Shown piece after piece: positions 1 to 6,039 of a stretch of DNA of 6,039 bases. The first letter of the stretch is position 1. Every line of letters begins with the position of its first letter. Source of the DNA: Fidelibacterota bacterium (GTDB lineage Bacteria > Fidelibacterota > Marinisomatia > Marinisomatales > TCS55); the NCBI GenBank assembly GCA_002724475.1, contig PBOO01000005.1, positions 27,084 to 33,122 on the forward strand, read 5' to 3'. A program made the translations under genes and the position numbers. The notes under the pieces were generated by a model. It was not told the DNA's origin. It searched no databases and saw nothing but the letters and a program-made list of their open reading frames with translations.

Positions 1-2546
1 GTCTTCGACCTTTTATCAGTCCACCCTCTCAAATCCATCCCGTTAAAATTTATATTGGACTCTAACCAGAATCTGCTCCTAATCGACCTTCTAGCCCTAT
101 CTATTATTATTTCATTTCGATGCTTGAATCTGAAAGTTTTTGCCGATCGATTTACGATTGAGCGCACAGGATCTTTATCAGATCCAATGTAATCACCATT
201 AATTGACAATCTATATTTTATATGATGTAGTTTTTTATACTTACTTTTTTTAAAGTTAATAATGGCTCTTGAAATACTAGTAGCATTAAAGCTTTTTTCA
301 AGGCCACCTAAAAGAACATTGTTAGCAACAAAAGCACCATTTTCATCTCGTATATACTCATTCAGGATAGGATCGTACCTAAAAATACCCCTGCCAGCAC
401 CTAAAGAGTCATAGACGAGAGAGCGAAATTCAGTAATTGAACTTTGTGCATTAAGAATGAAATCAAATCTTAAAGGTGATTTTGAATTAAAATAGTTGAC
501 AGCAATTTTTGCGGATTCAAAGGATAAACTATCTTTTGAAACGCTCTTTGGATTTTTAGATCTAAACATAAACTCCCGATTCCATGAACTAGAAGAGGTC
601 GATCTGTAATCAAACTGAACAAATCTAAAATTTTTATCTTCAATTAATTCAGAATTTTCAACATTAAATATCCAATCAATTCTTTCGCCAAAGCCTATGG
701 ACATGAATTGATTTTTGCTCAAAAGGCTTACGCCGTAGGTAAAGTCATTAAATTTATAGTCTTTTTCACGCATTTCATGTTTTATTCCAATAAACGGATT
801 GATTGTTCGATTAAGGAATGCGATATGAGAGGAAACTTGATTGAAAAAATTTTTGTGTTTGATTCTATTGATAGTTAGGGACCCATTTTTGATATATTTT
901 GATTTATGATCTATCGATGTTTGAAATCTTGATCTTTTTTCAAGGTCCGTATTCATATTGTACAAGTCAAGATCAATATTTGTTGAAGATGTTTTGATTT
1001 TTGTGCCAAATTTCGAAATGGATAATTTATTTGAATTTTTGACTTCGTAATCCCATGTTTCATTGAAATCTACCCGCCTATCCCTACCAAGTGATTGATA
1101 GTTTTGAGAGTTCATTTTGTGTGATAAGTCAAAAGTAAAGTCAATATCGCCCAGTGTGACTTTGTCTTTATTGAATCGTATGTTTACAGCAGAGCCATGT
1201 TTTGACGCGTTCGATCTTTTATAAAGATTAGTTCTGTTTTGAGAAAAAATAGATTCTATTTTCAAAAATGAATTATCACCAAATTTGTAGTTTGAATCCA
1301 CCTGTAAAACGCTATGACCCTTTGGAGCGGCAATACTTTGTCCTGGAGAATATTTAGTCCCTTCAAATGGCTCATTTCCAATATAATCATAGTAAATTCT
1401 TTCTTGCGGTGAAATTTTTCGAATGTATTCACCGTTGGGACTAGGGCTAAAAACAACTGAAAATCTTTTAGTATCTGAATCATTTCCTGGTGAATAATGA
1501 AAAATACTATCAACAAGAATATATTCACCTAAAGAATCCAAATAAGAACCCTCTATCATAATTTGATCGGTTGTTTTGAACGCTTTTTTTTGATCGTCAG
1601 AAATAAAGGAAGTATTGATATTTTGATTTTCCGTTACGTATTTAATTTCAAACTGAGAATTCGCTGTTGATTGTTTTTTAATGCCAGTCTCAAAATAATT
1701 TGAACTATAATTTAATTCCTGGTATTGATACTCAATATCTATATCAGAATCAAAGAAAATAAGATTATTCGGCATAAAGATGAGTTCACCTCTTGAATAA
1801 TCAATTATATAATCAAGATCATCTCCTCTTTTTAAGGCCTTGCCATTTAGCCATACGCGCTCAGAGCCAGCAATAATTACAACGTTAGCTCTACCCTCTT
1901 TGCTTTTTAAATAATACGGCCCCTGATTGCCATCCTGACCTTTAATCTCTAAACGATGAAAGGTTCCTTTGCTTTGTCCAAAAATAGACTTAATTGATCC
2001 TTTATTTATCTGAATATCGCTTTCGAGGCCTATAATCTTTCTATTGTATAGATTTAAACTATTATTATTTTCACCGGTTTCTATATCACCTGCTTTTAAA
2101 GAAAACTGGGGATTTAAAACGTTAATAAATACCCTATCAAGCTCATTAAGATCAGCTGTTGAACCCTCAGGTTGAATTGGTAAGGATTCATCAGTTATTA
2201 CACCCATTATTTGTGTATTATCTGATATTTTACCAGCTATTTGAAGACGCAATCCACCGTTGAGTGAGTTATTCCCATACTGACCCAAACTCATTCCCCG
2301 AAAGAAAAAACCCGATGCGTTCATCGGAAATTCTTCTTTTTTAGCGTTAATGGTTTGAGGCAAATCAATTTTTCCGGTGTCGTTTTTTGTAGCTCTTAGA
2401 CTATCAAGAGAAGGCATTGATTTAAGTAGAGGTCCAATTTGAAAAAGCTCTAAAGTGTCCTTGATCGATGGAGACTGCGCCTTTACCGCGGGCACGAGGA
2501 ATAGCAAAAGCGCTATTGACCTAGAATGGAATTTTAGGTATTTCAA
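1..2546 (-). CDS. Large outer-membrane/cell-surface protein of unknown function (partial, 3' end beyond window)
   Basis: One uninterrupted reading frame runs 848 codons from 2546 to the left edge with no stop. Its function is not known. The N-terminus reads MKYLKFHSRSIALLLFLVPAVKAQS: basic start, hydrophobic core about residues 11-21, and a likely cut after AVKA (residue 23). The in-frame TAA at 2556-2558 leaves no room for an ATG, so TTG at 2544-2546 is the best start. It lies inside the end of the propeller gene (26-bp overlap) and has no clear Shine-Dalgarno. Residues about 95-150 hold TDESLPIQPEG and LNELDRVFINV. Residues about 208-275 hold GPYYLKSKEG, AGSERVWLNGKALKRGDD and DYIIDYSRGELIF. 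From memory, both blocks recur in large uncharacterised FCB-group envelope proteins. The remainder looks beta-rich, with alternating polar/hydrophobic and aromatic residues. I see no cysteine in the 848 residues, which fits an exported barrel or surface protein. A relation to SprA-type barrels is possible but unproven, and the C-terminus is not visible. Confidence 0.85.
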   Translation of the reverse strand, partial: MKYLKFHSRSIALLLFLVPAVKAQSPSIKDTLELFQIGPLLKSMPSLDSLRATKNDTGKIDLPQTINAKKEEFPMNASGFFFRGMSLGQYGNNSLNGGLRLQIAGKISDNTQIMGVITDESLPIQPEGSTADLNELDRVFINVLNPQFSLKAGDIETGENNNSLNLYNRKIIGLESDIQINKGSIKSIFGQSKGTFHRLEIKGQDGNQGPYYLKSKEGRANVVIIAGSERVWLNGKALKRGDDLDYIIDYSRGELIFMPNNLIFFDSDIDIEYQYQELNYSSNYFETGIKKQSTANSQFEIKYVTENQNINTSFISDDQKKAFKTTDQIMIEGSYLDSLGEYILVDSIFHYSPGNDSDTKRFSVVFSPSPNGEYIRKISPQERIYYDYIGNEPFEGTKYSPGQSIAAPKGHSVLQVDSNYKFGDNSFLKIESIFSQNRTNLYKRSNASKHGSAVNIRFNKDKVTLGDIDFTFDLSHKMNSQNYQSLGRDRRVDFNETWDYEVKNSNKLSISKFGTKIKTSSTNIDLDLYNMNTDLEKRSRFQTSIDHKSKYIKNGSLTINRIKHKNFFNQVSSHIAFLNRTINPFIGIKHEMREKDYKFNDFTYGVSLLSKNQFMSIGFGERIDWIFNVENSELIEDKNFRFVQFDYRSTSSSSWNREFMFRSKNPKSVSKDSLSFESAKIAVNYFNSKSPLRFDFILNAQSSITEFRSLVYDSLGAGRGIFRYDPILNEYIRDENGAFVANNVLLGGLEKSFNATSISRAIINFKKSKYKKLHHIKYRLSINGDYIGSDKDPVRSIVNRSAKTFRFKHRNEIIIDRARRSIRSRFWLESNINFNGMDLRGWTDKRSK

Positions 2547-3378
2547 TAATTTTAATTATAGAATCTGTAAGTACGTAGAGAAGATTATTTTCGTGAGCTA
2601 TGTCAATTATGTTAGTTTCTTCAGTGTCAATATTTAGGATCTGAGCATTCTGAAACTCTAATTGCCCCATATCATTAAACACAGCCCAGTTGTTATCAAA
2701 CCATGAGACTTTGAAAGGGTTCTTAATCGTTAGTTTGAATCTTCTAGTTAGACTTCCATTGCGATTAAACATTAATAATTCATTGGTGCAGGAAAAAATA
2801 ACTGCGCATTGATCGTTCCTACTTATTGCAATATCCAAAAGGCAATCATAAGAATCTGTCAAAAGATTAAAATCAATAAAATTGAAAAATTTATTTGATA
2901 TTGATTCCGTCTTAAACAATATACCATCCTCTGGTGAATAGAATAAAATATTTCTCTTTGAGTCAATGTTAAAAAAAGGGGGATACTTGGGCTCTAAACT
3001 TGATAAGGGGAAAGTTTGAATTAAATTGAGATTGAAATCAAACCTGGATATTTTACTCGTTCCTTGTTCTAGAACAAAAATATCGAGTTGATCGGCAATT
3101 AAATCTACCGGGTCAAACATACCATACCTTGAGCCGCCAAAACCTCCAACAGTATTTAAACTATCATTATTTATTTTTGCTAAAATTCGCGATTTCTTAT
3201 CTAAGAGAAATATTTGCTTGTTAGATACTGTAATCAGTGATGGTGAAAAATTTATCGCCCCATTCAATTGATTAATTGTGATTTTATCAGCTTGAAAAAG
3301 GTCTTGGGCAAAACCAATTTGAAAAAATAAGGAAAGAAGTAAAAAGTGGATTTTATTTTTTACCAGCGGCATTCTCAT
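2521..3378 (-). CDS. Secreted beta-propeller-like (NHL/6-bladed type) protein of unknown function
   Basis: A 285-residue exported protein. The N-terminus (MRMPLVKNK, then a hydrophobic stretch at about 10-22 and IGFA|QD) is a good signal peptide with likely cleavage after Ala24. The mature part is a series of short beta-rich segments: IFLLDKKSRILAKI (about 56-69), GGFGGSRYGMFDPVDLIA (78-95), LDIFVLEQGTSKISRFDFNLNLIQTFP (98-124), then weaker copies such as ELLMFNRNGSLTRRF (200-214) and NLLYVLTDSIIKIIEI (265-280). The pattern 'position known by a device, then RFD-x-NLN-x-I' is typical of NHL/6-bladed propeller repeats, which usually bind proteins or glycans rather than catalyse. It carries three cysteines (179, 191, 197). 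Start: ATG at 3378 overlaps the lgt end by 26 bp. ATG at 3372 is equally possible and leaves the signal peptide intact, and neither has a clear Shine-Dalgarno. Its 3' end overlaps the large surface-protein gene, suggesting coupled expression and perhaps a joint role at the outer membrane. The fold call is by repeat pattern only. Confidence 0.8.
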   Translation of the reverse strand: MRMPLVKNKIHFLLLSLFFQIGFAQDLFQADKITINQLNGAINFSPSLITVSNKQIFLLDKKSRILAKINNDSLNTVGGFGGSRYGMFDPVDLIADQLDIFVLEQGTSKISRFDFNLNLIQTFPLSSLEPKYPPFFNIDSKRNILFYSPEDGILFKTESISNKFFNFIDFNLLTDSYDCLLDIAISRNDQCAVIFSCTNELLMFNRNGSLTRRFKLTIKNPFKVSWFDNNWAVFNDMGQLEFQNAQILNIDTEETNIIDIAHENNLLYVLTDSIIKIIEIPKIPF

Positions 3379-4204
3379 GCATTTGAGATACAGGGTTATA
3401 GATAAACCATAATCCGATAGCCAGCATTGCTAATGAAATTAATTGGGCGCCTGATAATCCAATGAAGTATTTTTGATTTATCCTTAAAAATTCAATACAG
3501 AAACGCTCTACTCCTCCGAGAATTAGATAACTGAAAAAGAGGGTACCGGGTACTTTTATGTTTTTACGCTTATTGTATAAGTAATAAAAAATACTTAAGC
3601 CTATAACCGTTTCGTATATTTGCGTAGGGTGAACTTTTAAAACTCCTGGACTGAAGCTAGAGATGTCAACCCAGGGATATTGGGTTTGAAAAACGCTATA
3701 GGTTGACGGGGGTATTCCATTTGGAAATTCAATACCCCATGGCAAGTGTGTAGGTAAACCATAATCATCACCAACCAGCAAACAGCCTATACGACCAATG
3801 GCATAGCCCAAAATTAAAAGAGGTGCGACATGATCCGCTACTGTCAACCAAGATAATTTATTTTTATTTATCACATAGGTAACAGCCAACAGTCCTCCCA
3901 TCAATCCACCCAAAAATACTAAACCGCCTCCAGAAAAAATCATTCCAAATGGATCTTTCAGGAATTGATCAAAGTTTTCAATAATAAAATAAATTCTAGA
4001 CCCTACAATTCCACCTACTGCAGCTGCAAAAATGATATCACCGGCTAGTGAAGACTTATGTCCTAACATCTTTAAATCTTTATTTAAAAAATAATAGCAG
4101 GCATAAAACGCCAGCATGAGCATAAACCCATAAGAATTGATAACAGGATGAAATGAAAAACCTAAAATACTTATTTCACCAAAATCGTAAATAACGGGAT
4201 ACAT
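3353..4204 (-). CDS. lgt: Prolipoprotein diacylglyceryl transferase (Lgt)
   Basis: Inner-membrane enzyme that transfers diacylglyceryl from phosphatidylglycerol to the lipobox cysteine of prolipoproteins, the first step of lipoprotein maturation. It has 283 residues, a normal length for the family, with about seven hydrophobic membrane spans. Recognisable segments are INSYGFML (22-29), GGIVGSRIYFIIENFDQF (64-81), SGGGLVFLGGLMGG (91-104), GRIGCLLVGDDYGLPTHLPWGIEFPNG (137-163), VHPTQIYE (191-198) and ERFCIEFLR (233-241). Arg138, Arg234 and Glu238 line up by eye with E. coli Arg143, Arg239 and Glu243. Two E. coli positions differ: the place of His103 is Leu98 and that of Asn146 is Cys141. The GRIGC...DDYG form is, as I recall, common in FCB-type bacteria. 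Start: ATG at 4204, sharing its A with the upstream TAA (TAATG) and preceded by GGAGAAAGG. A TTG six codons upstream (4222) is in frame but less likely. Confidence 0.93.
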   Translation of the reverse strand: MYPVIYDFGEISILGFSFHPVINSYGFMLMLAFYACYYFLNKDLKMLGHKSSLAGDIIFAAAVGGIVGSRIYFIIENFDQFLKDPFGMIFSGGGLVFLGGLMGGLLAVTYVINKNKLSWLTVADHVAPLLILGYAIGRIGCLLVGDDYGLPTHLPWGIEFPNGIPPSTYSVFQTQYPWVDISSFSPGVLKVHPTQIYETVIGLSIFYYLYNKRKNIKVPGTLFFSYLILGGVERFCIEFLRINQKYFIGLSGAQLISLAMLAIGLWFIYNPVSQMHENAAGKK

Positions 4205-5046
4205 TAGAGCCTTTCTCCGCAATTTGAGCAGAATTTATCGTCTTTTTTAATTTTTTCTCCGCATTTAGTGCAAAATTTACCTTTTGAAGGTTTTGTAATA
4301 TCCTCAGAGCCTTCCCTTTTTGAGTTAAAATAAAAACTTGTACTTACAACTACAGAGACTACACCAAGAACAACCAGCGGCTGCCAAAGCGGTAACTTAT
4401 GTCTAATGGGCTTGCTGCTTGCTTGAGGTGATAGAGATGGTGCAGTTGAAAGGTCTTTCTGTAAAGAATTTATAGAGATATCTTGAGAGGGATTATCGTA
4501 ACTAAATGTTACGGTCTTTATTGAATTTTTTTTATAATTGTTTAAATGTATTCGTTTAAAGTTTATACCATGTTGATCAGTAAAATTTTCTGAGGGATCA
4601 TCAGAAAAAATAAAATTTTCAGCAACCAGAGGCTGCTGCACAACAATATGAGCATCATCGATTGAATGGTTTACCTCAAACTCAAATCCAGATGATCTAT
4701 TTGTACCTTTTTTATCGATTCCATAAAAAACAAATATTCTAAATCGAGACTCATTTAACTCTTTATTGATGTATTTTTTTGAACCCTTATTGAAAACCTT
4801 AAGGGTTTCAATCGTAGGGTTTTCTGAGTTGCCGCCTACATAAAAAACACTATCAGTATTTGAGGGTGCTAGAAACTGCAAATCCAATGGAAGATTATCT
4901 GGTAAAATTTCTCCTTCAATTTCAGCCATGACACCACTAAAATAATATTCAGGATAAATAACAACATCGTAACTTTTGAACGGCGATACCTGCCCATTGA
5001 GAATTACAAAAAAACTAAATAAACTATTAAGGAATAATTGCTTCAT
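4204..5046 (-). CDS. Exported membrane protein with a single TM segment and C-terminal zinc ribbon, function unknown
   Basis: A 280-residue protein. Residues 1-19 (MKQLFLNSLFSFFVILNGQ) look like a signal peptide. Residues about 25-190 form a beta-rich extracytoplasmic region with DVVIYPEYYFSGVMAEIEGEI near its start and VVQQPLVAENFIFSDD and VTFSYDNPS further on. A Ser/Pro-rich linker (about 195-213) leads to one TM helix (about 222-240) followed by NSKREG. The tail is a four-cysteine zinc ribbon, CTKC-x10-CSNC (Cys259, 262, 273, 276). The basic residues after the TM helix suggest the ribbon faces the cytoplasm, but basic residues also precede the helix, so orientation is not certain. I recall similar periplasmic-domain/TM/zinc-ribbon proteins annotated only as zinc-ribbon domain-containing. 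No catalytic residues are evident. The start is ATG at 5046 with only a weak purine stretch (TTTAGAA) before it. The stop overlaps the lgt start by one base, so the two are probably co-translated. It may sense or scaffold something across the inner membrane, which is inference only. Confidence 0.85.
   Translation of the reverse strand: MKQLFLNSLFSFFVILNGQVSPFKSYDVVIYPEYYFSGVMAEIEGEILPDNLPLDLQFLAPSNTDSVFYVGGNSENPTIETLKVFNKGSKKYINKELNESRFRIFVFYGIDKKGTNRSSGFEFEVNHSIDDAHIVVQQPLVAENFIFSDDPSENFTDQHGINFKRIHLNNYKKNSIKTVTFSYDNPSQDISINSLQKDLSTAPSLSPQASSKPIRHKLPLWQPLVVLGVVSVVVSTSFYFNSKREGSEDITKPSKGKFCTKCGEKIKKDDKFCSNCGERL
4210..4218 (-). promoter_or_regulatory. Ribosome-binding site of lgt
   Basis: GGAGAAAGG lies 5 bases before the ATG at 4204, inside the last codons of the upstream zinc-ribbon gene. 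It favours the ATG over the in-frame TTG at 4222, which sits upstream of this motif and could not use it. With the TAATG junction it suggests translational coupling of the two genes. It is the clearest Shine-Dalgarno-like motif at any junction in the window. Confidence 0.6.
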
Positions 5047-5094
5047 TTCTTCTAAAATATACAGTGTGAATCTAATTTAGTTTCAAAGAATTTC

Positions 5095-5814
5095 TTAGCT
5101 TGAAGTGGTAAATTTTATTAAAACTATCAGATCATAAATGGTGTGAGTATACGCTGCTATACCAAAACCTCTGAGGATATACAATGCCCCTAAAAATGTT
5201 CCAGCAAAAAGTCTAACTAAAAAAAGATCTAACGATGGCTGCTCTCCAAAAGGTCCTAAAAAATGAAAACCTGAGAACATAGCTGAAGCTAAAAGTATTG
5301 AAACCGTATTCTTTCCGATTTTACCCCATTGAAAAACTAATCCTAAGACAGAAGCAAAACCCGTAATTAATATTACCCTAAATACAAACTCTTCATAAAT
5401 ACCTGCCCCTACTGCTAATACCACCTGCTGTAAAAGACGCTCATCTTTTGTTGCCATAAGGTATTCAGGTGCGCGAATCATAGCTAGCATTAAAATCAAA
5501 GCCCATCCAATACTCTCAAAAAGCATAGTTAATAAATATTCTCCTTTGATTTGCGAAGCTTCTAATTCTTTCTTTTGCCTGATGAAAGCAATTATAAAGC
5601 CAACCAAGAATGTTCCTCCAAAACCGTAGGTTCCTACAATACCAAACATCTCAAGTATTTGTCTCATTAATACATCTGCACCATTCCTAAGCAATGGTAG
5701 GTCATTAGATGAAATAGCAAACAAACCAAGCTCATAAACGAGCAACAGTGGTAATGTAAAAATAAAACTATATAACGGGGTGTTTGTAATAGTCCAATAA
5801 GATTCAGACTTCAT
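5095..5814 (-). CDS. CPBP-family intramembrane glutamic protease (Abi/CAAX-type, Rce1-like)
   Basis: A 239-residue multi-pass inner-membrane protein with the full motif set of the CPBP (CAAX protease and bacteriocin-processing) family: EEFVFR with Glu141, Glu142 and Arg146; FSGFH with Phe180 and His184; and HTIYD with His224 and Asp228. In characterised relatives the glutamates and histidines form the active site for cleaving membrane-embedded substrates. Bacterial members act in peptide maturation, immunity or unknown processing, and the substrate here cannot be read from the sequence. Hydrophobic spans lie at about 15-34, 58-78, 92-113, 129-160, 169-186, 198-214 and 218-235. The ATG at 5814 starts 3 bases after the lepA stop, without an obvious Shine-Dalgarno, so translation may depend on ribosomes finishing lepA. 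A 48-bp gap separates it from the zinc-ribbon gene. There is no bacteriocin-like small ORF beside it, so a peptide-export role is not supported. Confidence 0.92.
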   Translation of the reverse strand: MKSESYWTITNTPLYSFIFTLPLLLVYELGLFAISSNDLPLLRNGADVLMRQILEMFGIVGTYGFGGTFLVGFIIAFIRQKKELEASQIKGEYLLTMLFESIGWALILMLAMIRAPEYLMATKDERLLQQVVLAVGAGIYEEFVFRVILITGFASVLGLVFQWGKIGKNTVSILLASAMFSGFHFLGPFGEQPSLDLFLVRLFAGTFLGALYILRGFGIAAYTHTIYDLIVLIKFTTSS

Positions 5815-5817
5815 GAT

Positions 5818-6039
5818 CTAATCGGAATCAATTTGCAGGACGGCTAACAACGCCTCTTGAGGAATTTCTACTTTTCCAATAGACTTCATCCGCTTCTTTC
5901 CCTCTTTTTGCTTTTCCCACAACTTTCTTTTGCGAGTGATATCCCCACCATAGCATTTAGCGGTCACGTTCTTCTTAATTGCTTTCACAGTAGAGCGGGA
6001 AATAACTTTGTTTCCAAGTGCAGCTTGAATGGGAACATC
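5818..6039 (-). CDS. lepA: Elongation factor 4 (LepA), C-terminal 73 residues; 5' part beyond window
   Basis: The frame enters at the right edge ([20 protein letters not shown]) and ends at TAG 5818-5820 after ...[12 protein letters not shown]. It carries the hallmark LepA C-terminal block: [20 protein letters not shown], then [21 protein letters not shown]. LepA is a ribosome-associated translational GTPase, usually about 600 residues, that binds ribosomes and affects initiation and stalled or back-translocated complexes. The C-terminal domain seen here is unique to LepA and reaches toward the peptidyl-transferase centre and tRNA. The GTPase domains lie outside the window. As the most upstream gene seen, it may carry the promoter for the whole minus-strand run further right. 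The protease gene follows after 3 bases. Confidence 0.97.
   Translation of the reverse strand, partial: DVPIQAALGNKVISRSTVKAIKKNVTAKCYGGDITRKRKLWEKQKEGKKRMKSIGKVEIPQEALLAVLQIDSD

Noticed and set aside
1262..1528. Minus-strand 88-residue open frame.
   Set aside because: It lies wholly inside the large surface-protein gene in a different frame on the same strand, has no recognisable domain, and its composition looks like a shadow of the real frame.
1567..1600. Run of eight A residues (minus strand) in the large gene as a phase-variation or frameshift site.
   Set aside because: The frame stays open on both sides of the run with a consistent protein character, and such runs are expected in lysine-rich, AT-rich coding sequence.
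2521..2560. Programmed frameshift fusing the propeller to the large surface protein.
   Set aside because: No slippery heptamer or stimulatory structure was seen, and a fusion would bury the signal peptide MKYLKFHSRSIALLLFLVPA inside a protein. A separate TTG start is simpler.
2455..2637. Plus-strand 60-residue open frame.
   Set aside because: It is antisense to the well-supported propeller and surface-protein coding regions, has no RBS or family resemblance, and is best explained as a chance frame.
4205..4222. TTG-initiated N-terminal extension of Lgt (MRRKAL...).
   Set aside because: The ATG at 4204 has a well-spaced GGAGAAAGG and the TAATG junction, and the protein then begins as Lgt proteins usually do. 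The extension only reads through the end of the upstream gene and its RBS.
5047..5094. Possible promoter in the 48-bp gap: TTGAAA (5081-5086) and TGTATA (5058-5063) with 17 bases between, on the minus strand.
   Set aside because: In AT-rich DNA such matches are common, the promoter consensus of this lineage is not known to me, and the leader would be very short. It cannot be called from sequence alone.
5084..5097. Short palindrome AAGAATTTCTT near the CPBP stop codon as a terminator.
   Set aside because: The arms are only 5 bp around a one-base centre, too small for a hairpin loop, with no GC stem and no clear T-tract.

Overview
The window is a tightly packed, AT-rich stretch in which every convincing gene lies on the minus strand. 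In transcription order (right to left) these are: the 3' end of lepA (elongation factor 4), a CPBP-family intramembrane protease, a signal-peptide/periplasmic/TM protein with a C-terminal zinc ribbon, lgt (prolipoprotein diacylglyceryl transferase), a secreted beta-propeller-like protein, and the first 848 residues of a large outer-membrane-type protein that runs off the left edge. Junctions are very short or overlapping (3 bp, 48 bp, TAATG, 26-bp overlap, 26-bp overlap). No terminator-like hairpin was seen, so the six genes plausibly form one transcription unit.

The organism is a Gram-negative-type bacterium, most likely from the Fibrobacteres-Chlorobi-Bacteroidetes (FCB) assemblage. The reasons are the Lgt subtype (GRIGC...GDDYG), the propeller with GGFG...FDP...RFDFNLNLI segments, and the large surface protein with IQPEG and GSERVWLNGK...DYIIDY motifs. 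These resemble uncharacterised proteins I associate with Marinimicrobia (SAR406), Ignavibacteria and related lineages. The assignment is from memory of family patterns, and the phylum is not proven.

Layout by region. 5818-6039: the LepA C-terminal tail. 5095-5814: CPBP protease with a complete EExxxR / FxxxH / HxxxD catalytic set. 4204-5046: zinc-ribbon membrane protein. 3353-4204: Lgt, whose ATG overlaps the previous stop as TAATG behind a purine-rich ribosome-binding site. 2521-3378: secreted propeller-like protein. 1-2546: the large envelope protein. This last gene is easily missed because it has no ATG near its 5' end, apparently starts with TTG inside the end of the propeller gene, and has no stop in the window.

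Apart from LepA (translation), the genes share a cell-envelope theme: an intramembrane protease, a lipoprotein-maturation enzyme, and three exported proteins of unknown function. The most interesting part is the propeller/outer-membrane pair, whose coding regions overlap and which may act together at the cell surface. No mobile element, CRISPR array, tRNA or rRNA was seen.
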